DNA of 64,000 nt from Desulfomicrobium apsheronum. GTDB taxonomy: Bacteria; Desulfobacterota; Desulfovibrionia; Desulfovibrionales; Desulfomicrobiaceae. The stretch spans positions 1 to 64,000 of the forward strand of contig NZ_FORX01000003.1 in assembly GCF_900114115.1 (NCBI RefSeq), read 5' to 3'. Below the pieces are notes generated by a model. That model was not told the origin of the DNA. It worked only from the letters and a program-made list of their open reading frames with translations, and ran no database searches. Shown piece by piece: positions 56,672-64,000 of the stretch. Within the stretch, counting starts at the first letter, position 1. Every line of letters begins with the position of its first letter. Both the position numbers and the translations under genes were made by a program.

Positions 56672-57075
56672 GACCTGCCCTCCGCGACCTTTTCCAGAAT
56701 GAGGGTCTCGAAAATGCCCATGTCCAGAACCGGCTTGAAAAGCACCTCGCGCTCCGTCAGGCCGATGGCCCGCAATTCATTGTCCAATTGAAAATCCGTG
56801 GAGCCTGTGTGGATCAGACAGCGCACGGAAGGATGCATGACGTGCAGTCTCTTGATGAACTCCAGGCCGTCGATACCTCCAAGGCGGATGTCCACCACCG
56901 CCACCGCAACATTGCCAAGTTCGGGAAGTTCAAGGGCGTCCTCCGCGCTCTCGGCCGTCAGCGTGCCAAAACCGCAGTCCATCAGGTATTCGGCCAGACT
57001 TTCCCGAATGTTCGGTTCGTCGTCCAGAACGAGCACCGTTACCGTGCTTTGAGTGATCGTGTTCTCCGACATCAT
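56668..57075 (-). CDS. Single-domain response regulator
   Basis: The 135-residue receiver has the acidic pair in LVLDDE, the acceptor Asp in VAVVDIRLGGIDG and Lys in LFKPVLD. There is no output domain. It overlaps both neighbouring kinase genes by four bases and is probably the shuttle between them. Confidence 0.92.
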   Translation of the reverse strand: MMSENTITQSTVTVLVLDDEPNIRESLAEYLMDCGFGTLTAESAEDALELPELGNVAVAVVDIRLGGIDGLEFIKRLHVMHPSVRCLIHTGSTDFQLDNELRAIGLTEREVLFKPVLDMGIFETLILEKVAEGRS

Positions 57076-58970
57076 AAAGCTCCGCCGGTGGTTTTATCCA
57101 CCGGAGTGAGAGGCAGATGGATGATGAAGACGGAACCCTTGCCGGGGCTGGATTCCACGTCGATCCTGCCGCCATGGTTTTCAACTATCAGAAAATAGGA
57201 AACCGAGAGGCCAAGGCCCGTGCCTTCCCCCACCCGCTTGGTGGTGAAAAACGGTTCGAAAACCCTCTTGCGCAACTCTTCGGACATGCCCGGCCCATTG
57301 TCCTCGATCTCGATCCGAACCTCCGTGCCGGCGCTCATGACGCGCAGAATGAAACAGGGAGGACGGTCCTGGGAACCCATGGCCTGGGCCCCGTTGCGGA
57401 TCAGGTTGAAAAAGACCTGCTGGATCTTGCTTTCCTCGCAATGCACCAGCGGCAGATTTTCCTCATACTCGCGCTCGATCCTGATCTTTCGAAAGTCATA
57501 CTGCTTTTTGAGATCATAGTCATTGGCCGCAAGTTCGAGCGTGCGGTCCAGAAGGGCCGGGATGTCGACCTCGGCCATGCGCAAATTGTTCTTGCGACTG
57601 AAAGAAAGCATGTTCTCCACGATCCGCGCGGCCCGCAAGCCCGAATCCATGATCGAATCCATCATGCGCAGGCAGCCGCGACGTTCAAAATAGGCACTGA
57701 TCAGTTCCATGTCCGTTCCCAACTCTTCCGCCAGTTTTCTGTTCGCGGGCAACTCGGGGGAAATTCTGTTTCGGATGACCTGCCCGTTTTGCAGAATTCC
57801 GGCCAGGGGGTTGTTGATCTCGTGGGCCATGCCTGCGGCCAGGCCGCCGACGGAGATCATCTTCTCCGACTGGATGAGCATCTCTTCGAGACGCACGCGC
57901 TCCGTGGCGTCGTCTATGCGTATGACCGCGCCCTGCGCGTTGTTGGTCGTCAAGGGATAGACCGTGACGTCCACATACTCGGTCACCACGTCTTCATTCA
58001 TTCTTGGCACCTTAGGGATCTTGACCGGAAGGTTGGTGTTCACCGCCGCCCTGATCTGATCCATGCTGACCGGAGCCCCGGGAAATACGTCCGCGACCTG
58101 ACGCCCCATGGCATCTTCCACCGAAACGCCGGTTTTAAGCACCGCCTGCTGGTTCCACTGGGTGATACGGCCATCCACATCGACAGAGACCAGAATCGAG
58201 GGCATCGAATCAAGAATGTTGCGGATGTACCCTTCCGCCTCCTTGAGCTTCTTCTCGGCATTTTCCCTTTGCTTGATATCCCGGAGCAGGTTTTCGCGCA
58301 TGTCGTTGAAGGCGCGAACCACGATGTCGATCTCGTCGGGCCATTTCGAGGACTTGTCCAGCAGAAGCGGCTCCTGCAGCCTGTCGATGGTCAGCCCGGA
58401 AGTGTAGAGAGCCATTCGACGCAAATGACGCGTGACCAGCATGTAAAAGATAAAGACGACAAGGATGGCCACCAGGAAGATCTGCACGCCCTGGGTGATG
58501 CCGATGACCAGGCTCTTGTCCAGAAGCCTGCGCCACAGGGCGCTCTTGTCGGCGGCCACGACGAGGGTGCCGATCATGTCGATGCGGTCCAACACCCTGT
58601 ACTGGAGAGGATACTTCCGAACGATCAGGTTCTTTTCCTCGGCCTGCACGCCGCGAAAATGCCGTATCCCCTCTGGAGTGATGACCTCGGCGTACATCAT
58701 GTCGCGCATCTCCAGAACCCCTTCGAGCTGAACCAGAATCTGCACCTCGTCCAGATGCCACAGGGCGCTGGTCAGGCTGGACAGGCGCGATGTGCGGATC
58801 TGCTCAAGCTGCGAAAGCATGGCTTCCCTGTCGTTGCGATAATCAAAAGTGAGCTGCACCACCGTTCCGAGCACCGTGAACACGGTACTCCCGAGAAGTA
58901 TCCAGAGCAGCAGCTTGCGACCCAGTCGACCGCTGACGTCGGTTGGAAGAATTCTTGAGGAGGTCGCCAT
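57072..58970 (-). CDS. Membrane sensor histidine kinase with PAS
   Basis: Two membrane helices (about 18-38 and 145-172) flank a periplasmic sensor region. A HAMP-like linker, a coiled coil and a PAS domain (about 245-360, SMPSILVSVDVDGRITQWNQ) follow, then HisKA (GGLAAGMAHEINNPLAGILQ) and HATPase (NLIRNGAQAM, DNGPGMSEE, GEGTGLGLSVSYFLI). The ATG at 58970 is chosen to place the first helix near the N-terminus; a longer frame reaches 59069. It heads the three-gene phosphorelay operon. Confidence 0.92.
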   Translation of the reverse strand: MATSSRILPTDVSGRLGRKLLLWILLGSTVFTVLGTVVQLTFDYRNDREAMLSQLEQIRTSRLSSLTSALWHLDEVQILVQLEGVLEMRDMMYAEVITPEGIRHFRGVQAEEKNLIVRKYPLQYRVLDRIDMIGTLVVAADKSALWRRLLDKSLVIGITQGVQIFLVAILVVFIFYMLVTRHLRRMALYTSGLTIDRLQEPLLLDKSSKWPDEIDIVVRAFNDMRENLLRDIKQRENAEKKLKEAEGYIRNILDSMPSILVSVDVDGRITQWNQQAVLKTGVSVEDAMGRQVADVFPGAPVSMDQIRAAVNTNLPVKIPKVPRMNEDVVTEYVDVTVYPLTTNNAQGAVIRIDDATERVRLEEMLIQSEKMISVGGLAAGMAHEINNPLAGILQNGQVIRNRISPELPANRKLAEELGTDMELISAYFERRGCLRMMDSIMDSGLRAARIVENMLSFSRKNNLRMAEVDIPALLDRTLELAANDYDLKKQYDFRKIRIEREYEENLPLVHCEESKIQQVFFNLIRNGAQAMGSQDRPPCFILRVMSAGTEVRIEIEDNGPGMSEELRKRVFEPFFTTKRVGEGTGLGLSVSYFLIVENHGGRIDVESSPGKGSVFIIHLPLTPVDKTTGGAL

Positions 58971-59102
58971 CTGCCCACCGTTAAAAATTTGACTCCACAC
59001 ATGCCCGAGCGGAAAAAACCGACTCTGACCTTTCTTTTTTAAACATATCGGCAAGACTTTGAAAAGCAAAACTCTTCTCCGCCAGGAAGGACCGTCTCCC
59101 CC

Positions 59103-59789
59103 TTACGGAAAAATGATGGAAAGGATGACGATCACGACCAGGGACGGCAGCAGGCTGGACAGGCGAATGGCCGTCAGCCCCAGCAAATTGATGCCTATGC
59201 CAAGGATCAGGGTCCCGCCTGTGGCCGTGAGCTGGGCGATGAGGTAATCCGAAAAATATGACTGAAAGGAACCGGCGAAAAGGGTCAAAAGGCCCTGGTA
59301 GACAAGGACCGGCAAGGCGGAAAAGAGCACCCCCGCCCCGTAGGTCGAAGCCAGGGCGATGGAGGCGAATCCGTCCAAAAGCGCCTTGGTGAAAAGGATC
59401 GAGTGGTCGCCACGAATGCCTTCATCAAACGAACCGAGAATGGCCATGGCGCCGATGCAGTAGATCAGGGACGCGTTGACCATGCCGTCCACGAAGCGGG
59501 TGTTGTTTGAGCGCACCAGCCCCTTGAGTTTCCCGGCCAGGCCCGCGAATCGGTCTTCGAGCCGCAGGGCCTCGCCCACCACCCCGCCGATGAGGACGCT
59601 AAGGACCACAAGCAATCCGTTCTTTCCCTGCAGAGCCATCTGCATGCCGATGACCAGAACGCAAAGCCCGAGGCCCTGAAAAACGACCTGCCGCATTTTT
59701 TCGGGCAAACGGCCATGCAAAAGCAGCCCCAAAGCGCCACCAGCCAAAATGGCCAGCGCGTTGATCACCGAACCGAGGGGAAAAACCAT
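59103..59789 (-). CDS. DUF554 membrane protein
   Basis: The 228-residue protein starts MVFPLGSVINALAILAGGAL and has six or seven membrane helices with the family blocks LGLCVLVIGMQMAL, YCIGAMAILGSFDEGIRGD and LFTKALLDGFASIALASTYG. This matches the DUF554 family (YdfK-like), whose function is unknown. It is a single gene. Confidence 0.9.
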   Translation of the reverse strand: MVFPLGSVINALAILAGGALGLLLHGRLPEKMRQVVFQGLGLCVLVIGMQMALQGKNGLLVVLSVLIGGVVGEALRLEDRFAGLAGKLKGLVRSNNTRFVDGMVNASLIYCIGAMAILGSFDEGIRGDHSILFTKALLDGFASIALASTYGAGVLFSALPVLVYQGLLTLFAGSFQSYFSDYLIAQLTATGGTLILGIGINLLGLTAIRLSSLLPSLVVIVILSIIFP

Positions 59790-59879
59790 GACACGTGACT
59801 CCGCTGCAAATTGTTAAAAAAAGACCGCCCAACCCCAATACGGAGCATGGGCGGCAAAGATCTCGCCGGAAACGATTCT

Positions 59880-61844
59880 TCAGGATTTGCCCGATGAGTT
59901 GAGGGCAAATCGTTCCAGTTTCTTTTTGTACGCCAGCACCCCGCGCGTCAGCCCTTGAGCCATGGTTTTGAGATAGGCATCCGTGTTGAGTCTGCCCGCC
60001 TCCTTGGCATTGGTCAGGTAGCCGAGCTCCACCAGAATGGACGGCATGCGCGCCCCGGTCAGGACGTAGAAAAAAGCACCCTTCGAACCATGACTGGACA
60101 GTGAATACTTGGGACGCATGATTCGCAAGGTCTCCTCTTCGACAAGGGCCGCCATCTGCCGCGACTCGTTGATCTTGGAGTTGAGCATGAGATCCGAGAG
60201 AATGAACTGCATGTCGCTGATCTTCTTGGCGGACACGCCGTTTTCACGGGCCGCGACACGTACGGCCTGTGCGTCGGTGGCCAGGTTCAGGTAGTAGACC
60301 TCAAGACCGTTGACTGTCTTGTCCTTGTGGGCGTTGCAGTGGATGGAAATGAACAGGTCCGCGTTCTTGGCGTTGGCCATGGCGGTGCGCTCCTCCAGAG
60401 GGATGAACGTGTCCCCAGTGCGCGTATAATGCACCTCGAAGCCCTGCTCCTTGAGCATCTCCCCCAGAATCTTGGCCATGCGCAAATTGAGCTTTTTTTC
60501 ATGAAGACCGTTGGCCACTGCGCCGGGGTCCTTGCCGCCGTGTCCGGCGTCGATCATGATGGTGCGGACTTTCAGTCCGAGCTGTTCGACCAGGGAGCCG
60601 GTATATTTTTTCTGCGTCGAACTGACCTTGATCTCCGGCGTCTTGGCCGCCGGGGGGGTGGTCCCCTTGGCCGCCGTCTGAACGGGGGGCTTGCTTTTCG
60701 CGGCCGTGCTCTTGGTCGCCGGAATCTTGCCGGTCTGCTTTATCGTGGCGTCCTTCTTGGGGGTGGCAGGCTGTGCCTGCTTTGCCTGCAACTCGGCCAG
60801 AGCCGCCTGCACATGGTCCACCTCCGCGTCCGATGCGGCGGCGACGGCTTGAGATTTTTGAGCAGTCCCTCCGGCAGCGCCGTAGATGTCGATAACCACG
60901 CGGTACGGCTCCGGCAGGGTAAAAACCCGGTAGTGATCCATAGCCATCAGATCGAAGGTGATGAGCGCTCCTCCAGCCGGATCTGGAGCAACCTGAATCT
61001 TGGAAAGAATTCCGTCCTCGATGCTGCGCACGGGCATGACATCGGCCGCGATACCGGCCTGCTGCAACGTGATCTGCAACTGCTTGTTGCCGTTTTTGGC
61101 CTTCTCCACGAGCGCGCGTTCATAGTGCGCATCCTGGGTGATATCCATGACCACCCGGGTATAATCCGGGCTGGACCAATGGCGGATGCCAAGCAGGGTC
61201 AGCCCGTCCTTGAGCTTTGCCGCCGGAACAGCGGCCTGCTTCGGAATCTCCGCAGGTTTTGTCCCTGCGGACTTTGGCTGCTCGGGCTTTGTCTGTTCGG
61301 GCTTGGCCTGAACGGCTGCCTCGGGCCTTGCAGGTCCACCGCCCTGAATTCGCGCCAGGAGCTCGCGAGCCTCGGAGACCTTGTCGCCTTTGGGGTAGTC
61401 GTCGATGACGGCCTGTAAAACCCTGGCTGCCCGAGCGGAATCCTTGAACTGTTCCAGCCAGACCAGCCCCATGCGAAAAAGGGCGTCATCGGCCCAGCCA
61501 TGCGTCTTGTACACGGCGAGCATGCGGTCGTAGGCTTCGAGCGCCTTGAGCCGGTCGGTCCGGGAAAAAGAACGACGGGCCAGTTCCTCATAGCATCTGC
61601 CGAGAAAAAACATGGAGCGGGGCGCATACTCGCTTTTGGGATCAGCCCCAAGAGAGCGCAAAAACGGCTTCATGACCGCTTCCCACTCCGCCCGCAGCCC
61701 GGCCCTTTTTTCGTTGGCCAGCAATGAATTGAAGGCGCTGACCCCGCGCGTATACTCGCTCTTGGCCGAAGCCAGGGCAACGCAGGCAAACCCAAGCACC
61801 AGCACCAGGGCAAAAACGATTTCAAGCGGTTTTCGTAAAGACAT
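59880..61844 (-). CDS. N-acetylmuramoyl-L-alanine amidase with AMIN domain
   Basis: After a signal peptide (about 1-28) a TPR-like region (about 30-165) leads to a Pro/Lys/Ala-rich linker. Then come an AMIN domain (about 220-330, IRHWSSPDYTRVVMDI), another linker and a C-terminal Amidase_3 domain (about 430-640). The zinc ligands are in MIDAGHGGKDPGA, GLHEKKLNLRMAK and LFISIHCNAHKDK. It cleaves the stem peptide from peptidoglycan in the periplasm, usually at the septum. The promoter side is replaced by a recombinase relic. Confidence 0.92.
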   Translation of the reverse strand: MSLRKPLEIVFALVLVLGFACVALASAKSEYTRGVSAFNSLLANEKRAGLRAEWEAVMKPFLRSLGADPKSEYAPRSMFFLGRCYEELARRSFSRTDRLKALEAYDRMLAVYKTHGWADDALFRMGLVWLEQFKDSARAARVLQAVIDDYPKGDKVSEARELLARIQGGGPARPEAAVQAKPEQTKPEQPKSAGTKPAEIPKQAAVPAAKLKDGLTLLGIRHWSSPDYTRVVMDITQDAHYERALVEKAKNGNKQLQITLQQAGIAADVMPVRSIEDGILSKIQVAPDPAGGALITFDLMAMDHYRVFTLPEPYRVVIDIYGAAGGTAQKSQAVAAASDAEVDHVQAALAELQAKQAQPATPKKDATIKQTGKIPATKSTAAKSKPPVQTAAKGTTPPAAKTPEIKVSSTQKKYTGSLVEQLGLKVRTIMIDAGHGGKDPGAVANGLHEKKLNLRMAKILGEMLKEQGFEVHYTRTGDTFIPLEERTAMANAKNADLFISIHCNAHKDKTVNGLEVYYLNLATDAQAVRVAARENGVSAKKISDMQFILSDLMLNSKINESRQMAALVEEETLRIMRPKYSLSSHGSKGAFFYVLTGARMPSILVELGYLTNAKEAGRLNTDAYLKTMAQGLTRGVLAYKKKLERFALNSSGKS

Positions 61845-62356
61845 CCTTATTCCACGGTGAAGAAATACATTTGCTATAATTTCCAGAAGTTAGAGTTTGA
61901 GAAGCGTCTGAAGTGTCTCCCGTTCCGTGAGTGTCGCAGTGACTTCTCCAAGCTGAAGACGTTTTCAAAAATGAGTTCTCAAGAACCTTCTCGTAATTTG
62001 AGTCGGTTGCATAAGCAAGGTGAAAATTCACTGTAAGTTCGTGTTGTTGTTTGTCCAGAGTCCTGACGTGAATGCTTTCAATCACATTAGACAGAATGTT
62101 CCTCTTCTCTTCCAGAGTTAGTTCTTGATTTTCACATAGTGATTCTTTCAGTTCTGCCATGTACGAGAGAAAACCTTCTTTTTTGTGACATATTTCCAGA
62201 TTGTTTATAAGCGATTCTCTTTCTGCTTCCATGTCTATGCGCGCTTTCTCAACTTTTAGTATAATTTGTTCAGTCTCATCCTGTGTTCTTTTATTGATGA
62301 TTTTATTCGCTTCAAGTTCTATAATTGATTTTGTACACTCTTTTATGTCTATATCC
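61822..62356 (-). pseudogene. C-terminal relic of a large serine recombinase
   Basis: The open frame after a stop at about 62354-62356 encodes a long charged coiled coil (IIELEANKIINKRTQDETEQ onward) and then the block LTLEEKRNILSNVIESIHVR, typical of the C-terminal part of large serine recombinases. The catalytic N-terminal domain and zinc ribbon are absent. The frame ends out of register within the amidase start codon region. It is AT-rich. Confidence 0.6.
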
Positions 62357-62717
62357 AGTTACACCACCTTGTCTTTTATCAAATCTTGATATAAAAAACG
62401 GCGTGACCGTGCAACCCAGCACAGATCACGTTTAATCACGACAACTCGAACCGGTTACAAGCATGGAAGAGCGTCGTGACTGACCTTTTTTTACTTCAAG
62501 TTGAGTCGAGATGCAATGCTGTTGTTAGACCAACCTAGCCAAGCAATGAATTAGCCTGACAAGTCTTGGCATCTATGTGACAAATATTGTCAACTGAGCT
62601 AGCCCTAGACCTTTGTGTGTGCTGTAAGTGCCCGTAAAAAAGCACGAGACAACTTGGCACGGATAGTGATAGAGGCTCCTCACAAGCGTGGATTTATAAC
62701 AATTTTGGGAGGTATGT
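62357..62717. other. Intergenic stretch upstream of the pilin
   Basis: No gene with a ribosome site was found. It holds the pilin promoter region. A TGGCAC at 62655 looks like half a sigma-54 site, but the -12 element is poor. Confidence 0.35.
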
Positions 62718-63143
62718 ATGGGCATGTTCAGGAAGAATGAGAAAGGTTTCACCCTGGTCGAACTTTTGATCGTCGTGGCGATTATTGGCATCTTGGCAGC
62801 GATCGCGATTCCGCAGTTTACGAAGTATAAGAGAAATGCATCAAAGTCGGCTTGCGAGTCTGATTTGCGTAACTGCATGTCTGAAGTGGGTGCACAGTAT
62901 GCATTGAATTCATCCAGATTTAGCCTTGAATGTTTTGCTGAAATACCTGGTAACAAGCTAGAAAATATTTTTGTATCCACAACTGCAAATGGAACTTTCG
63001 TTGTTGGCGAAAAGATTAATGCAATTGCAGATGTAGACGAAGAAGTAGAAACTGACGGGACGACGGCTGCTCTTAATGATAAATATTACGGAATAAGTAT
63101 GACAGCTGGAATTCTAGATAATAGTGCTAATTGTACTTTCTAG
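62718..63143 (+). CDS. Type IV major pilin-like prepilin
   Basis: The 141-residue protein has a type III signal peptide with cleavage after Gly10 in KNEKGFTLVELLIVVAIIG, with Phe1 and Glu5 of the mature chain. A 25-residue hydrophobic helix follows, then a short globular domain with four Cys (about residues 49, 56, 73 and 140). GGGAGG precedes the ATG. It is short like the pilins of deltaproteobacteria. No pilus assembly genes are near, and a relic recombinase lies upstream, so it may be an acquired or orphan pilin. Confidence 0.9.
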   Translation: MGMFRKNEKGFTLVELLIVVAIIGILAAIAIPQFTKYKRNASKSACESDLRNCMSEVGAQYALNSSRFSLECFAEIPGNKLENIFVSTTANGTFVVGEKINAIADVDEEVETDGTTAALNDKYYGISMTAGILDNSANCTF

Positions 63144-63237
63144 TTACTAGTTAGATATTCAATTTCCACTATGAACTCGCGTTTAGCTATCCCGTAGCGC
63201 AACAAACGGCATTTGTCGCGCAGATTTCCAAATGAAT

Positions 63238-63281
63238 CAGCTTCATGAACGATGCATTCGTGTTCATGAAGCTGGTTTTTT
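63238..63281 (+). terminator. Pilin terminator
   Basis: CAGCTTCATGAAC (63238-63250) and its perfect complement (63262-63274) form a 13-bp stem followed by six T. Confidence 0.9.
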
Positions 63282-63465
63282 ACGGAAGAAAAGGGGGCAG
63301 GTCTTCTTTTGAATTTTGCCGAGCACCCTGCCGATTTTCTCATTTTTCAGTCACCTTCTGACAACGCCTTCGTCATCACTCTCTAATACACCTATTGTTT
63401 CCACTCATCACGATCACGGTCCGCCAGTTCAGTCTGGGCGAGTTGATCCTGATCGGTGACTGCCA

Positions 63466-63654
63466 CTAATCATCATAGAAGATCTCCCTCAGTCGCCTCT
63501 CCATCGTGCTCTCCACTCGATCCTGTGCCCACTCAAAGATCGCATCATTCACTGCCTGATCTCGATCAATGCCTTCCATGTCTGCCAACGCACTGAAGAC
63601 TTCTAGTCTCTTTCTTGAAGTCCTCAGCATGATTCGAATATTCTCAGACTTCAC
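63466..63654 (-). CDS. Small RHH-like DNA-binding protein candidate, 62 aa
   Basis: From a GTG start the protein reads MKSENIRIMLRTSRKRLEVF, followed by SALADMEGIDRDQAVNDAIF. A short strand followed by two helices is the layout of ribbon-helix-helix proteins. The GTG overlaps the TGA of the preceding gene, which supports coupling; an ATG at 63702 is a less likely start because it lies inside that gene. The function is inferred from pattern only. Confidence 0.5.
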   Translation of the reverse strand: MKSENIRIMLRTSRKRLEVFSALADMEGIDRDQAVNDAIFEWAQDRVESTMERRLREIFYDD

Positions 63655-63779
63655 TGGTTCTCTATGACATGCATGTCTAGTATCAAGTCTGCGATATAAC
63701 ATAGTTTATATTTTTCATCTTCCGCCAGTTCTTTTTCATTTAGCCTGTACATAATATATTCTAAAATTAGTTTTTCCAT
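63651..63779 (-). CDS. Small hypothetical protein, 42 aa
   Basis: The frame begins MEKLILEYIMYRLNEKELAE and ends MHVIENQ. It is acidic and likely helical. A weak AGAG lies seven bases before the ATG, and it starts 15 bases after the previous gene and overlaps the next. No family is recognised. Confidence 0.45.
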   Translation of the reverse strand: MEKLILEYIMYRLNEKELAEDEKYKLCYIADLILDMHVIENQ

Positions 63780-63794
63780 TTTTGAACTCTTTTT

Positions 63795-63980
63795 TCAGTC
63801 TTCTTTGATTATCGCTACCAGAATAATTTTTCCTTTCTTCAGTCTTTTCGCATCTGCTTCAACCTGCCTGATAAAACTTGCACATTCTTGCTGTAAGCTC
63901 TTCTGGAATAATGAAAATACTCCAGACAGAATGTGATTACCTGATGCAGATATTTCTTTCTTTAGATCGTATTGATTCAT
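63795..63980 (-). CDS. Small hypothetical protein, 61 aa
   Basis: The frame begins MNQYDLKKEISASGNHILSG and ends KIILVAIIKED, with a mixed charged helical middle. AGGAG lies five bases before the ATG, so translation is likely. It is the first of three overlapping or closely spaced small genes reading leftward. Confidence 0.55.
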   Translation of the reverse strand: MNQYDLKKEISASGNHILSGVFSLFQKSLQQECASFIRQVEADAKRLKKGKIILVAIIKED

Positions 63981-64000
63981 AAGTACTCCTTTTCTGATTT

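Noticed and set aside
62655-62670. Sigma-54 promoter before the pilin
   Set aside because: TGGCAC fits the -24 element but the -12 position reads GTGAT instead of TTGCA.
63140-63343. A leftward 67-codon frame after the pilin
   Set aside because: It spans the pilin terminator hairpin and has no ribosome site or recognisable product.

Overview
The window reads as a chromosomal segment of a Desulfovibrionales-type sulfate-reducing deltaproteobacterium (Desulfomicrobium/Desulfovibrio-like). The reasons are the archaeal-type start of the shikimate pathway joined to a full trp operon, the many PAS-rich kinases, and the GC-rich core. The genus is an inference. There is no rRNA and no CRISPR array.

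Bases 1 to about 25,080 are accessory and mostly lower in GC. First comes a 51-residue BFD-type Fe-S protein, then a leftward block: a TGT/DpdA-like protein, a transposase relic, a RepA-like ATPase, a DUF5131 radical-SAM protein and a short tyrosine recombinase. A signalling block follows (7.1-23.7 kb): histidine kinase, diguanylate cyclase, CheA, CheC, response regulator, NIT-domain chemoreceptor, two hybrid kinases and CheD. An intact IS21-family element (17,602-20,213), with an 8-bp target duplication, sits just upstream of cheD. The block ends at a 3' fragment of tRNA-Arg (25,031-25,077), a likely relic attachment site.

Bases 25,300-33,000 hold an autotransporter whose passenger starts with a papain-type cysteine protease, two near-identical tRNA-Phe genes, an HD-HAD fusion and several small membrane or Cys-rich proteins.

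Bases 32,900-44,600 are a 12-gene aromatic supraoperon: ADH synthase, dehydroquinate synthase II, pheA, aroA, a TyrA-like gene, then trpE-G-D-C-F-B-A. Two attenuators can be read in it. The first has an unannotated 28-residue leader peptide with eight consecutive aromatic codons before a terminator. The second uses three consecutive Trp codons in the 3' end of the TyrA-like gene, followed by a terminator before trpE.

Bases 44,600-62,000 hold a palindromic repeat cluster, glnA, a four-helix-bundle protein, a GntR-betA-betB-substrate-binding protein cluster with three operator-like sites, zupT, a CNNM/CBS protein, arsR-arsC, a three-gene phosphorelay operon, a DUF554 protein and an AMIN amidase. 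The right edge has a serine-recombinase relic, a type IV pilin and a three-gene operon of very small proteins.
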